From Biscogniauxia marginata (Eukaryota; Ascomycota; Sordariomycetes; Xylariales; Xylariaceae), in assembly GCA_022695795.1 (NCBI GenBank), contig MU404107.1:124001-188000 (forward strand): a DNA stretch of 64,000 nucleotides, given 5' to 3'. The translations under genes were made by a program, and so were the position numbers. Under the pieces are notes generated by a model. It was not told where the DNA came from and made no database searches. It saw only the letters and a program-made list of their open reading frames with translations. Shown here in pieces: positions 46,186-60,000 of this stretch. Every line of letters begins with the position of its first letter. The stretch's first letter is position 1.

Positions 46186-47242
46186 ACTTTCGTAGTTTTA
46201 ATTATTAAAAAAACATTTACGCGGCATTAAAATTAATTAATAATTATTATTATTTAAATTATTATTAAAACGCGTAAAATTATATTTATATATTATTTTA
46301 AAATTAAAAAAAAATTAATTTACTTATTTTAAAACTTAATAATATTAATAAAAACTTAAATAAATTATAAAACTAAATATTTAAAAATTTACGTTTTATA
46401 AAAAATTATAATTATTTAATATATTATTAATTTAAATAATTAATTATTTCTTTTTCGTTTAAGTTACGTTATCGCGATAATAAACTTTTTATTATATAAA
46501 TATAACACGAAATAAGTCGAAAAAATAAAACCTTTAATTTCGTATAATGATAAAAATTATTATAAATACGTTTAAATAAATAATTAATTAATTAAAAGTT
46601 TTTATATAAAAACTTAAATATATATTAAAAATAATTTAAAATAATACGTAAAATAGTTATAAAATATAAAATTTTAATAAAGTAAAGATTATATTTAAAA
46701 TAATTACTTAAATTATTAATATTAAAAGTTTTATTATATTATTATTTATTATATTAATTAAAAAAGTATTTAATTTTATAATATTATGATAATTTATTAT
46801 TATTAAAAAGTAAAATTAAAAAGTTAAATAATAATTAAATAATATATAAACTTAATATAAAATTTATAAAGTATTTCGACTTTTATATTAAAAATCGAAT
46901 ATAAAGCTTTAAATACTTATTAATTTTAAATAATTACGAGAATTATTATTTTATAAAATTCGAAAAATGTTATAAAAAACTTAATATTATTATATTTTAT
47001 ATATTTAGTTATTTATTATATAAATTATATTTTTTTAATTTAAAAAAAGTTATTATTATATTACTTTTTTTAATTTTAATATAAATTAAATGTTTTAAAA
47101 AATTAAAACATTTATAATAACTCGCGAAATGTTATTATAATTTAATTTTATTATAAATAAAATTAAAAAGTTTTAAAAAAGTTTTTTATAAATATTATAA
47201 ATACTTATAACTAATTTATAAAAATTATTTTATTATTATTAT
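46186..47242. repeat. RIP-damaged DNA left of element C
   Basis: About 1.06 kb of extreme AT content, no frame readable. It could be an older transposon into which element C inserted, its other half being 62,292-63,110. Confidence 0.4.
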
Positions 47243-47418
47243 TAATAGGTATATATATAAAGTGTATATAAATAGTAATAAATTATATGTTGAAAAAGGA
47301 GGAGCCTTATAAGCCGCAAGCTTATAAGCTTTATATATAAACCTTTATTTCCTTTATTTAAGCTATTTAAAGCTAGGGTTTACAAGGTTTTTCAGACCTT
47401 TATAGCCTTATATTAAAT
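47243..47418. repeat. LTR of element C, left copy
   Basis: About 175 bp. Less damaged in the middle (gaggagccttataagccgca). The exact last bases are uncertain; the repeat ends at tattaaat before gccgggcgc. Confidence 0.75.
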
Positions 47419-47570
47419 GCCGGGCGCAAGAAAAAGCTGCTATTAATCTTAGTAACCCTTAAATAGTAAGGTATTTATAATTATATAAAAAAGCATCGAA
47501 TTTAATATAAATATATATAAAAGTCTTTTTAACTTTTACGTGATTTACCTCGTTTTTTACTTAAGTTTTA

Positions 47571-47684
47571 GCTTTTTAGTTTATTTAAGCTTTTTAGTTT
47601 ATTTAAGCTTTTTAGTTTATTTAAGCTTTTTAGTTTATTTAAGCTTTTTAGTTTATTTAAGCTTTTTAGTTTATTTAAGCTTTT
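47571..47684. repeat. 18-bp tandem repeat running into the assembly gap
   Basis: Six perfect copies of an 18-bp unit (gctttttagtttatttaa) plus a partial seventh, then a run of N. After the gap a variant unit (tttagtttattttagct) follows. True copy number is unknown. Confidence 0.9.
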
Positions 47685-47782
47685 NNNNNNNNNNNNNNNN
47701 NNNNNNNNNNNNNNNNNNNNNNNNNNNNNNNNNNNNNNNNNNNNNNNNNNNNNNNNNNNNNNNNNNNNNNNNNNNNNNNNNN
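47685..47782. other. assembly gap (98 N)
   Basis: Run of N inside the 18-bp tandem array, most likely an unresolved repeat; the N count need not reflect true length. Confidence 0.98.
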
Positions 47783-50700
47783 TTTAGTTTATTTTAGCTT
47801 TTTTTTAGCCGTTTAAACTTTTAACTTACTTTTATTTTTAATTTAAGTCTTTTTTTATTTGTTTTTAATATTTGTTAATAAGCTTTTATAAATTAAGTAG
47901 TAATTAATTTTCGTTTATTTATATATTATTTTCGTGTTCGTATTTTTTTATTTAATTAAATATTAAAACTCGTTTTTAATATAATTAAGTTAATAATTTA
48001 AAACGATTTCGGTTTTATATATATTATTTATCCCTTTTTAGTTATTTTTTATAAGCTTAAAAATAATACTTTATAATTAAAAGAATTGGTTTTTTTAAAG
48101 GTTAATAATAAATATATAATTAATATAACGAAATAGATTTTAAAGTTATTTAATAATTTTAATTTGTATATTAATCGTTTAATACGTCTTTTAATTCGTT
48201 AAAGATCGACATGTTATTAAAAGTAGTTTTTAAGTAGTTTATTAAATAAGTAATAATTATTATATAATTTAAAAAAACATTTTATTTCCTTTAACGAATT
48301 TTAATATTTAATATTAATTATCGTATTTTATTTTAATATTAATTATAACAAAGTTTATAATAAATACCACATTTTTTCGAATATAATTTCAAAAAAAGCG
48401 AATATTTAAAAAGGTTTTAATATGTTTATTTAAACTTATTAACATATTTAATAATCTTAATAATTTAAAGCCGAATAACTATTTATAAAAAGTCGATTTT
48501 ATAAATTTAAAATAAGCTTTATTTAAGTTTTATTATAAAGCTAATAAGGTATTAATTTAAAGTTTATTTAAATATATAAAGTTATAATACTAAATAACTA
48601 TTTTTATTCTTTAGTTTTTTTAAAAAAAAGCCCGTTATTTTAAAGATAATAAGTCGTAATTATAAGTAGTTTCGTGTTTAAAGCTTTTTATATTCTTTTT
48701 TAAAAGTTAGAAATAAATTTATAATTCTTATTTAAGGATGCTTTAATTATATAAAAGTAATTATTTTATTAAAGTAATAATTTAATTTTTCGCCGTATAT
48801 TTCTTATTACTTAGTATAAATATTATTTATTTTATAGTTAAGTATAAGTCGATTAATAAAGTATTATAATAGTTTTTGTTTTTGTTTTTTAATAATACCT
48901 TTAAAAGCTTTATAATAAAATTAATAGTTAACGTGCATATTAATAAGGAGTTATTTAGTCGAATAAGTTAATAATTATTAATATGTTTATTATAATTAGT
49001 TTAATTAAATTAGTATTTTAAGTAATGTTTTATATATTTTTTTATTTAATAAGTTTTATTTTAAATAATAAATAATTTTAATTTATATAATATTTAGTTT
49101 ACGTTAAAATAGTGTTTTTATTATATATTACTATAAAAAATTCTTATATTAATAATTACGAGATATAAAAACGACGTAATTAATTATAATTAATATTATA
49201 TAATAATTCGCTTTCGAGGTTAATTTTAAATAAATAACCGACATACGAAAAAACTATAACGTTTTCATTATTATTCTTAACTTAAATTTCAGTAAAAATA
49301 TTTGCGTATTTAATGTCTTTTTTATAAACATCTTAAAATTATGTTTTTAACGAGTTATTTATAATAACCTCGAAAGAAAAGTAAATATAAATAATAGCTT
49401 TATAATTAAATGTTTTTATATTTTATATTTTATTTAACACCGTTAATTCGTTTAATTTTTTAGTTTATTATTAACGTTTTTAACGTTTTATTTAATTTAA
49501 AAATAGCTTAAAACATTAAAAATAAAATTAAAGTAATTTACGAAATAATAAACTTAAAAACCATATTATAATAAATATATAAATTAATTAATTAAATGTT
49601 AATTAGCTCGATTAATAATATTTATATTTAAAATAATTTAATTAATAATTCTTTTAATAATTATATAATTTATAAGTATTATTATATTTTTATTTAAAAA
49701 TTAAACTAAATATATTATTTCTAATTTAAAGGGGTTATAACGCATTTCGGCGTTTAATAAATAATAATTAAAATATATAATTAATAACACTTAAATAAAC
49801 GATATAACCGTTTTAAGGTTTTATTTGAAATTAAGCTTTATATAAAAAACTATAACGTTAAAGCTTCTTTTAAATAAATTGTTAATTTTAAAAAAAAGTC
49901 TCGTTTAAATAATAATAATATAAAATGTTAATTTTATATATAAACTTTTAAACCGTTTTAAATAAATCTTGTTTTTATTATGTAAATTTATAATAAATTA
50001 AGCGAGTATACATTTATCGTTTTTTTGTTATTCTTTTTAACTTGTTTTATTTCGCATTTTTCCGTTAAAAAAGCGGTTTTTTTTTAAAAATAGTTTAATT
50101 AATTATATATAATATAGTAATAAAATTCGAAGAAATCTAGTTATTTCGAGATATTATTTAAAAGCTTTTAATTAATAGGGAAATTTTAAATTTCGAAAAG
50201 CGATTATTCGTTTTTTTATTATTAATAGCTTAAACGCGTTAATGCAAAATCTTAAAAACTTTATAAAAAAGTATTTTAAAAATAACTTTTTTAACGATAT
50301 AAATACTTTTTTATTTGTAAATAACTTAAAAATGATCTCGAAATAATATTATTAATAAAAACTTAATAAAACTTAATAAATAAACAAAATAATCGATTTA
50401 TAAATCGTTATATATAAATAAGCGAAATTTTAAAACTTATAAATATAATGATAAACTTTTTTAATTTTTAATAATTAATAATAATAAATTAATCTCGAAA
50501 TATTAAATATATTAAAAACTAATAAAAATAAAGTAATATTAATTATAATAATATAATATTTTTTTATATTAAATTAATAATTTTAACTTAAAACAAGAAT
50601 AAATAATTATTAAAAATAATTACTTTATTAAAAACGTATAAGTTAATTATAATTTACTTTTTTTAATTACTATATATTATTTATTATATTACGAAAAGTA

Positions 50701-52968
50701 AATATATAAATAATATTAATTTATTAACTTATTTTATTTTATTTTACTCGTAAAAAAATTAAATGTTTTATTTATAAATTTACGATTTTTTTAGTTAAAA
50801 AGGTACGATTACATATATAATTTATAGTTTTATTAACCGTTAATAAGCGGTACTTTAAGTTATTACTTTTTAAAGACGTTAATAATGCTTTAATCTTATT
50901 AAAGTTTAAAAAATAATTATTATATTACCGAGCTTATCGATAAATAAGACGTTTTTAATATATATATATATATACTTCTTTTAATATAACTTTTTTTTTA
51001 AATTAAAGCTTTAAAAATCATATTATAAACAACGTTTATAAAAAAGGTATTTAACGCGTTTATAAGCGTTATTATTACGAGTTTAATTAAGTTTAAAAAA
51101 GGCTCGTTTAAAACGTTTAATTTTATAATTATTATAATTATAACGAGAATTAAGTTAAACTTTATATTTATAAGTAAAATAATTGCGTTATTTATTACTT
51201 TAAATAACGTAATAAAAGCGGTATTAATAGTTATAACGTTTTTTAATAAAGGTTTTAAAGTAATTATAACGGTAATAATTAATATAATAACGGCGACGGC
51301 GAATATTAAGGCCTTTAATCTTTCCTTTTAAAAACTAATAAAATAGCCGTTATTTATATCTTTTATAATATAACTTATTTTAATTTTACGAGAAATAATT
51401 ATAGTTTTATTCGAGACATTTTTAACGATTATTACTTATAAAATATTAAAATTAATAATTACGTTTATAATAAATAAATAAATAATTATAAAGTTAAAAT
51501 TATAATTATTTAATAAAGGCTTATATTTAATTTAAATATAAATTAATTTACTCGAGGAAATAATAACGATTTATATATTAATTATTTTATAAATATAAAA
51601 AGATATAATAAAATTTATTAATTAATTAAAAGTAATTAATAACACGTTATAATTAATATTTACTTTATAAAGATATAAAAAGTCGTTTTCGACTAATAAA
51701 TTAAATTATAAATTGTTATTAATTACTTAGTTAAATTTAATAAATTTTATTAGTTTTAATTAATTAAATAATATAACGCTATATATATAAAAGTTAAAAG
51801 TTATTTATTTAATTATACGCATTTTTTATTGATATTTTTTATTTTGCCTTTTGTATTTTTATATAATATTTAAAGGTTTATAAAAATTTGCGACTAATTA
51901 TAATTCGTTTTATTTTTAAATTAATATAAATCTCGATATTATTAACGTTAAAGTTAGTTTTTATTTTTACGCGTAAATATATATAACTAAATAATAAACT
52001 AATATCGTTAAAATTAATAATAAAAGTAGTTTTAATTATAAAGAGTTTTAACAAGTATAAAATTATAATAAGGGGTTTTTTACTTTAAAAGGTAACTTTA
52101 ACTCCTTTTTTATTATAAAGGCTTTATAATACTTTAAATATTTAAAAAAGCTATTTTAAAAAGGGAATAGTTAATTATAATATTTATAAGTATAACTTAC
52201 TAGTATTAAAAACGAGAAAATTTATATATATTTAAACGCTTTCTTTTTTTCGTATTAATTATAATGCTTTTTTATTATTATTTTTTTAAAAAGGTTTTAT
52301 AATAATAATTATAAATAGTGTTTTTATCGATTATAAAATAGGAATAGTCGATATTTAAGTCGAAATTGAATTTTAATAAAGAAATTATAAATAAGTTTTT
52401 AAAATTTTTAAAGTTATTAATAAAATATACGCACTTTTATTATTTTTATCTCGTTTTTTATTTCGCTTATTATCGCGATTATTATAACGATTATTATTAT
52501 AATAATTATCGTAGTATTTATTTCGGTTATAATTTTAATTATATTTATATTTACTTTTTTTGTTTTTATAATAATTAAATTAATTAAATCGTTTTTTATC
52601 GCGGCTTATATAAACGATATTTATTTATTTATTTAATAATAAAGGTTTAATACTTTTTATTAAACGTTAAAATAAATATCGGTAATAAGCGTTAATAAGG
52701 TTAACTTAATTTCCTTTATTTATTATATATATATAATAAAGGTTTTTTTATAATTTAAAACTTAAAAGAATTACTTAATTTTTAAAGAAAAATTATTTTA
52801 AATTTAAACGATAATATTATATTAATTAACGTTATTATCTTATAAAGTATTTATAACTTAAACGTAATAAAGTTTTTTTAAACAAATTATAATAATAAAC
52901 TTTCGTTTTTAACGATTTTATGTAAAGTTAAAATATTAATAATAAATCGTTTAATAGTAATTATAAAG
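47783..52968. pseudogene. internal region of element C, left part, unreadable
   Basis: AT-rich throughout with only short frames. No domain could be read with confidence on either strand. The small open frame at 52366-52578 is Tyr/Asn-rich by base composition alone. Confidence 0.45.
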
Positions 52969-53451
52969 TGTGACGAACCTCCTTGTGACTTCCTAGTCAG
53001 CTGACTTCACAGGTGAGTACGTACTGGGTTTTCTTGATTTGCAGGTAACAATGGGTTAAGATTGATTTAAGTATTTCACGATAGTTGTTCGTTAAAAAGG
53101 TTTCAAAGTACTCTCATTATAGTATTAAAGAGTGACTATAGTTTTAAATTAATAGCTAAGGAACTAGAAAAAATAACTAAATACATAAAGAGATTCTAAT
53201 TTATTTATACTTTAAAGATAAATAAAGAACACTTATCTTCTTTTTAATTCTCTGTGGATTCTTAAGGAGAGTTATAAAGAATCCTATTTCTCTTTAATTC
53301 TTTATGGATTCTTAAGGAGAGTTATAGAGAATCCCATTTCTCTTTAATTCTCTATGAATTCTCAGGGAGAGTTACAAAGAATCCCACTTTAAGTCACGGG
53401 ACCCTTAAGGTCACGTGACCTTTTCTTGTTTTATCCCTGTTAGTCGTAATA
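52969..53451 (-). repeat. family B LTR (3' LTR of the inverted element)
   Basis: 483 bp. It contains about three copies of a 50-bp unit (core ctctttaattctctgtggat ... gagagttataaagaatccc) at about 53,235-53,385, against about two in the partner LTR; this explains the 50-bp length difference. It also holds the 16-bp palindrome aaggtcacgtgacctt. Confidence 0.88.
53407..53422. promoter_or_regulatory. E-box palindrome aaggtcacgtgacctt in LTR
   Basis: Perfect 16-bp palindrome centred on CACGTG. The partner LTR keeps tcacgtgacc at 60521-60530. CACGTG is the site class bound by bHLH factors. It lies about 105 bp upstream of the antisense ORF start at 53,526 and in the U3 side of the LTR, so it could serve transcription in either direction. 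The binding factor is not known. Confidence 0.4.
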
Positions 53452-53525
53452 CTATTTCTCCCCTTTTTTTGTTTTTATCCCTAAAACAATTAAGTAGGTT
53501 TTTTTTTTTTATCCCATTATTCGCT

Positions 53526-54052
53526 ATGCCTCCTAAAAAAGTAACTAAATCTTTTATACGTGCAGATAAGAAATCCTTTTTTGAATATTATAAGGAACTA
53601 GCTTATGCGATTTTTTAATTTAGTTTTAAAGTTATGCCTTGTTCTCAGTATTTTAACAAAGGCTTATTTTATAAGATATTAAAGGGTTATAATAAGTGTC
53701 AAAATTGTAGTGTTTTAAACATGTCATTTTACGATAGAAACCTTATTTCGTTATTTTCTCTTAAAAACCTTCATATTAAGAAGTTATAAGTTAATCGTGA
53801 AAAACGTGCTATTAAATAGTCGTTTTTAAACCTTTAACGTCGTTATTAAAAGGAGGCTTATTAAGAATTTAAGCGTCGGTAAGCCGAGGCTAGCGAGGCC
53901 TTAAGTCGTTTAATTCGTTTAAATTAATAGTAAGACTTTTTTTAAGAAAAAGGTGTATAGTTTATTTAGAAAGGTTTTTAAAACTTAGATAAAATAAAAA
54001 AGTAGAAGCGTATTAAGGCAAAACAAAAACGCCTTAGTAAAGAACAATAATA
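53526..54052 (+). pseudogene. antisense ORF of family B element, damaged by stops
   Basis: The frame opens 75 bp inside the 3' LTR of the inverted element, on the strand opposite gag-pol. It starts MPPKKVTKSFIRADKKSFFE and continues for about 175 codons. All its internal stops are TAA or TAG, as expected from CAA/CAG damage. Features in order: MPCS near 53,635; NKCQNC (a C-x2-C pair) near 53,694; then a Glu/Lys/Arg/Gln-rich stretch (AEASEALSRLIRLN) and KG-x4-stop-KGF-stop-NLDKIKK near 53,946-54,000, probably a coiled coil. The same antisense frame is seen at 30,900-30,430. Similar Cys-plus-coiled-coil hypothetical proteins are, to my recollection, common in Sordariomycetes. Function unknown. 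Confidence 0.6.
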
Positions 54053-57000
54053 AACAAATAAATCGTTACGTTAGTTTAAATCTAAGTAAGACGTGCTTAT
54101 TTCAAGGGTTTTCCCCTCTTTTAATTAGTTTTAACTGGATTCTTAAGTTTCCCTAGTTAATCCGGATTTTGGCAGTGAAAATTCACAAGTTTATTTACCA
54201 GATTTTTTAAGTGTTTAAGTGATTCTTAAGTGTTTTTTTTTAGTGAGTAACTTTTCCATTTAATAAAATATTATAATTAACTTTCAACTCGTTTTAAATC
54301 TAGTATTTTTTTTATTTCGTACTTATTAGGTTTTTCTTTAAATTTTAGTTGGTTTTTTGGCATGGCGTTATTTAGTGCTGGTTTTAAAAGCGAAACATGA
54401 AATATAAGATGTATTTTAAATCTTTTTAGTAATGCTAATTTATAATTAACTTTCGAAATAACCTTTTTAATTTTATATGGTTTTAATTTCTTGAATTTAA
54501 GTTTTTCGTTGAGTCGCTTTGTTTTAATTTAAGGTGTTTTAATGTTGTGTTTTATCGTTAACGAAGTAAATAAACTATATTTCTTCTTTTAAGAATTAGT
54601 CCCTTAATTCTTTTTTCATTATAGTACTTTGTTATTTTATCTTAAATAAATTATAATTCTTTTTATAGCCGTTATTATACTATTTAGATCTTTTTAGATA
54701 GTACTTCTACTCTCGAGGCCTTTGTTTTGACTTTTAATGCTTTTATAAGTTCGATTGATTATTTTTAGGCTTCCGCCTTTTACCCGTACATTGCCTTATA
54801 TGGTAACATCTTTATGTCTTCGTTAATCGATGTATTATATGCTATTTAAACTATTAATAGTAATTCTACTTAGTTATTTATTTCTTAATTAATATAATTT
54901 CGTAAATATTGTTTTATTATTTAGTTTAGTCTCTTTGTTTGCTCGTCGATTTAAGGATAATATGTTATAAATAATTTTTGCTTAATTCTTATTTGTTTTA
55001 TTAAGCTAGTCTAAAATTTTAACGTAAATAGCTTGTCTTTATTTAAAACAACGCGTTTTAATAGCTTATGTTTATTAACATATTCTCTTAAGAAGTTAAA
55101 AGCTAACTATTTTGCTATACTCGATTCGTTAAATAGTAAGAAGTAGACGTATTTCGTGAGTTTATTAACGATTACCTATATATTGTTATAATGTACTCCT
55201 ATAGTAAGATCTTTTAACTTTAAAAGTTTCATTACGAAGTCCTATATAATTATATTCCATGCTTTATTAGGTATCTAAGTTGGTTATAATAATCCATATG
55301 GTTTATATCGTAATGCTTTAACCTTATTATAAATATTACAATTCTTTATAATTCTTTTAATTATTTATCATATTCCTGGAAAGTTAAATTCTTTTTAAAG
55401 TCGTTTTACCGTTTTGAAAATCCCTTGATAGCTATATAGAGGATATTCGTGAAATTCTTTAACGAATTCGTCCTGTATTCGTTTTAATATGTATACCTTT
55501 TCCTTATACGAGAGAAGTTTGTCGCTGAATCCTTATTAAGATTATAATTATTTTTCCTTTTAACTATAATTTTCTTTAAATCGTTATTTCTAGTTTCTTA
55601 TGTTAATTCGCATGTAAACTAATACAACTAATTTGTCATTTTGTTATTTAAACATTTAGATATTTCTTTTGTTAATTTTTGATTTATAATCTCTCTTTTT
55701 ACTAAGAAGATCTATTTAAATGTTTTCTTTTCCTTTGATGTACTAAATTCTAAAATTAAAATTAAATAAGAAAATTATTTAACGCTCGTGTCTCTAGTTA
55801 AGCGTTTGTGTTATTATAAATCGTGTAAGGTTTTTATGGTTTAAATAAATATCGATAGGTTTTTTAGTTTTGCTAAGTCATGGTTTTTATTTCTTTAATG
55901 CTTTAATAACTATTAATAGTTCCTTGTTATAAATTTAATAGTTTAGTTTAACACTATATAATGCTTTAAATAGGTACGCGATTAGGTACTATTTTTTATT
56001 ATTTTTTAATTATTTTAAAACTATTTTAATAGCGAAATCTAAAGCGTTTATCTTTAGTCGTTTCTTTTTATTTTCATTTAGAAGTTTATATATAACCTTA
56101 TTAGTTACGACTTCTTTTAGCTACCGAAAAACCTATTTAGCTTCTTTAATAAAATGAAAAGCCTTTTTTGTTTTTGCTAAGGTAATTAATTCTATTAATG
56201 GTTTAACGATACGCCCGAAATCTTTAATGAGTTATTTAACATAATTAACAAAACCAAGAAATACGCGTACGTTTATAACACTTTTAAGTTTTAGCTAATC
56301 CTTAATTATTGTTATTTTTCCTTTTTAAATGCGGATTTCTTTTAGATTTATTATAAACCTTAAATAGTTTAGTTTTTTAATATGCTATTTATTTTTAGTT
56401 AGATGAACGAGTAGGTTCGCCCTTTTTAAGGCTTTTAACACTTGCTTTACATGTTCTTTATACTCTTTCTCATTTTTTAAATAAATTAAAATATCGTTTA
56501 AATAAACAAATATAAATTTATTTAAAAACTTACAAAAAACTATTATAATTATATATTAAAATATAACGAGTGCGTTAATAAGTCTAAATAGCATAACCTT
56601 ATATTTATAATATTTATATATTATTTAAAAGGTTATATATTATTCGTATCTCTTAGCCATTTTAATTATATAATAGTTATCGCGAAAGTCTAGTGCTATA
56701 AAGATTTAAGCTTTATTAATTTATTCTTTTATGAGTTTCATTAATGGTAACGAGTATCCGTTTTTTTTGGTTATTTTATTAAGATGTCGGTAGTCGATTA
56801 CTCGTCTTTATACTAGGTTTCCTTCTTTATCGACATATTATTTCCCGTTTTTATCGACTTTAGGTACTATGATTACCAGGTATCTTAACGAGGATTCGGA
56901 TTCTCGAATATATCCTTTATCGAGATCCTCCTAAATTCCCTTTTATAGTGCTTTTTGTTTTTCTTGATTTATAAGATACACTAAAAATAATTTTAGCTAT

Positions 57001-60000
57001 TTTCCTTTTTTAAAGTAGATTTAGTGATTTTATTAGTTATATTTTAGTAATTCTTTTTTTGTTTTATTTTTAAATAATTTATAAAAACGGAAGTATTTAC
57101 GCGATACTCTTTTCGTTAAATTTTTAGGTTTAATTACTCGAATTATATAGGCAATATATTTCGTTTTTATATTCGTTTCTTTAAAGTTACTTACGGTACT
57201 TATTTCGTAACTCGTAGTGGTTAACTCCTCTTATTTTTAATCTTAATAAAGCGTGTTTATCTCGAAATTTATTTGTGGATTACTTTTTTTAAGCCAATTT
57301 ATTCTTAAGATTATATCGTGATTTAATATATATATAATATTAAGGATAACTTGTTTAGGATATCTTTAAATAGTTACTAAGAGAGGAATTATCTTTTTTA
57401 ACACCTTATTATTCTCGTAACTAAATATGTTTCCCTTAAAGTTTTATAACTTATACGGATTTTGTTTATATACTTATAATATTCTATCTTTTTAAGCTAC
57501 CTTTATTAAAATATAGCTTTTATTTGCTTTTAAATCTATTAAGGCTTTATATTTCCTTTCATTATACCTGACTCTAGTTATAATAGTATTATTAAGTCTC
57601 GACTAGATTTTATATAAAGACTTGTTATTTATGGCTTCTCGCTGCCTTATTAGCAAGAGCTTTTACCGTTTTTTGGTTTTTTACGTTCCTTCCTTTTTGG
57701 TTTTCTTTTAATTATTATAACCCGGATGTCCTTTTATTCTTAGGCTTTTATAAAAGCGTATTTCTAGTAATTATTACTTAAATAGTCTCTTTAATTACCT
57801 TTTACGTAATAAGGGGTAAGAGGTTTATCCTTTATATAAAACCTTACACATTAAAACTTTAATTCTTTTTTGAGGGCCTTTTTATAACTTAAGTTTGTTT
57901 TATTAACTCGGAATTTTTTAAAGTTCTAAATTATCTTCGAATAAAACGAATAATTATTAAGTTTACTTACTAGGGGTATTTTAATGTCTCCTTTTAAGTT
58001 TATATTAATTTCTAGAAGTTTTCCTCCTTTTTTGAGGTATATTTTAGTGATTTGTTTACAGCCCCGTTTAATCGCACGTGTTTTTACTTGCTGTTTTATT
58101 AAGTGTTTCCTTATAAAGCCGAATAAATTAATGTCGTATTTAATTCGTTTTTTGAGCCATTATAGAAGATGTAATTCCTTTTATAATTCCTATAATTCTT
58201 CCTTAATCTCGTTTTTTTCGAAACCTGCTTCGAGTAAGTCGTGTATATCGCATAATACCGAGGTGTAACATATATAATCTTTAACTATTACTTCGTAACT
58301 TCTTTCGAAACTTAGATAAAGATAACATACTTTAAAGTAATGTGGCTATTATGAGGTATTATTATAAATACATTTATTTTCTTTCGTGTTATCACTTTCT
58401 AGTTCTTGAAAATAATAACTAGCTTTATCTTTAAAACTTTTATATATTTAATAAGCGTCGTTAATATAAAAGCTCTAATGTAACGATATATATTCCTTTA
58501 AGCTTTAATAAATATTATAATTATTATTTATATAAAACCTCTAGTTTAAGTTATTATACTGGCTTTTTCTTTAATAGGTTTCGCATTTGTCGTTTTTATA
58601 GTGGCTTTAATATAAATCACTATAGTTTAACTTAATTCCTAAGTCGTATCCTAGTTTATAGTTATCGTATTTATATAGTAATTCGCCTTTGTTATATCCT
58701 TGTTTAGCTTGTTTTAATATGAAATATTTCAAATATGAGTAGTTATCCTTTAAACAATCCTTACGATTAACTTAATAAAATTTATAAACTTCTTTTATAA
58801 AGGCCTTTTCGATCTTTTTTACTTTGATAGTGCCGATAATAAATACTTAATTTATTTCTTTGTTATTTTTAAATTAAACTCTTGCCTCGGCGATTCTTTT
58901 TTCGGGTTAAAAAATTCCTCTTATTTTTAGTTCTTATTTTTTAGGATTTCGATACTCGTTTTTATAATGTCTTTTCTTTTTATAATTAAAACACTTAATA
59001 ATTAATTTATCTCGTTTCTTTCGTTCTTTTTAAATAACGTTAATTTTAATAGGGTTTAACTTAGTTTTAATGCCTTTCTTGGTTCCGGCACCGCTTTTAT
59101 GATTTCTTCTTTTTAGCTAATCGCTATTCTTTCGTTATATCGTTTTTTTCTTTTTAAGGTACCGTTTAAAGTTCTTATTATTAATAGTAATTACTATTAT
59201 AACGTAGTTATTAAACTTTCCTAGGTTCCTTTCTTTATATAGGTTTATTTTATATAACTTATTCTTTATATGGTTTTTTAACCTTTAATAAAATAAGTAA
59301 TATAAGCTTTTAATAAGTAATTATAACTAACTTACAAGTTTCTTAAACTTAACGGCGTAATTTAAAGCCTTCTTATCTTGTCGTAATTTATAAAGTCGAG
59401 CTTCGGCTTATTACTTAAAAATTAAATTACTAAATATAGACTTAAGTTGTTTTTCAAACTCCTTATAATTCTTGAAGACTTTTTTTGTGTCTTCTCGAGC
59501 GTTTAATCCGTTTTCTAGGTAATCCTTTAACACTAGTTAAAACCAGGTTAAAGCGGTTTCGGCGAGGAGCTAAAATACCGTAAAAACCTTTTATTCCTTA
59601 GTAATAATCGTTTCATAATAGAACTATAAATAGGTTTTAACTTAAATCAAAAATCCTTTTAAATCGCTTAACCCATTATATCTACTAAGTATAATTAGTT
59701 TAAAACCCTTTATATCGGGGGTTGTTATATTATTTTCGTCGTTTAAGTCGTTAGGGTCGTTATCGTTTAAAGGTGGTTACTTATCTCTAAAAGATAGGGG
59801 TTATCTTGCCTGTTTTTTAGGTATTTCTTCCTCCTCCTTTTCTTCTTCTTTAAATACTTCTTCTTATTAATCTTCCGAGATGTCCTCTTGTGACTCCTCT
59901 TTAATTACAATTATAATAAACTTTTATGTTAATTCCTTTAAACCTTTTAGTTATATCGTAAAAAGACTTAAAACTTTCGTTTAAGAGCTTATTAATTATT

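Noticed and set aside
47540..47797. Open frame with repeated SFLVYL
   Set aside because: Only a translation of the 18-bp tandem repeat and of the N run; not a gene.
52366..52578. Tyr/Asn-rich 70-codon open frame
   Set aside because: Composition artefact of AT-saturated DNA inside element C.
57984..58268. 94-codon plus-strand frame in the inverted B element
   Set aside because: Lies antisense to pol with no counterpart frame noticed in the other B copy; taken as a shadow.
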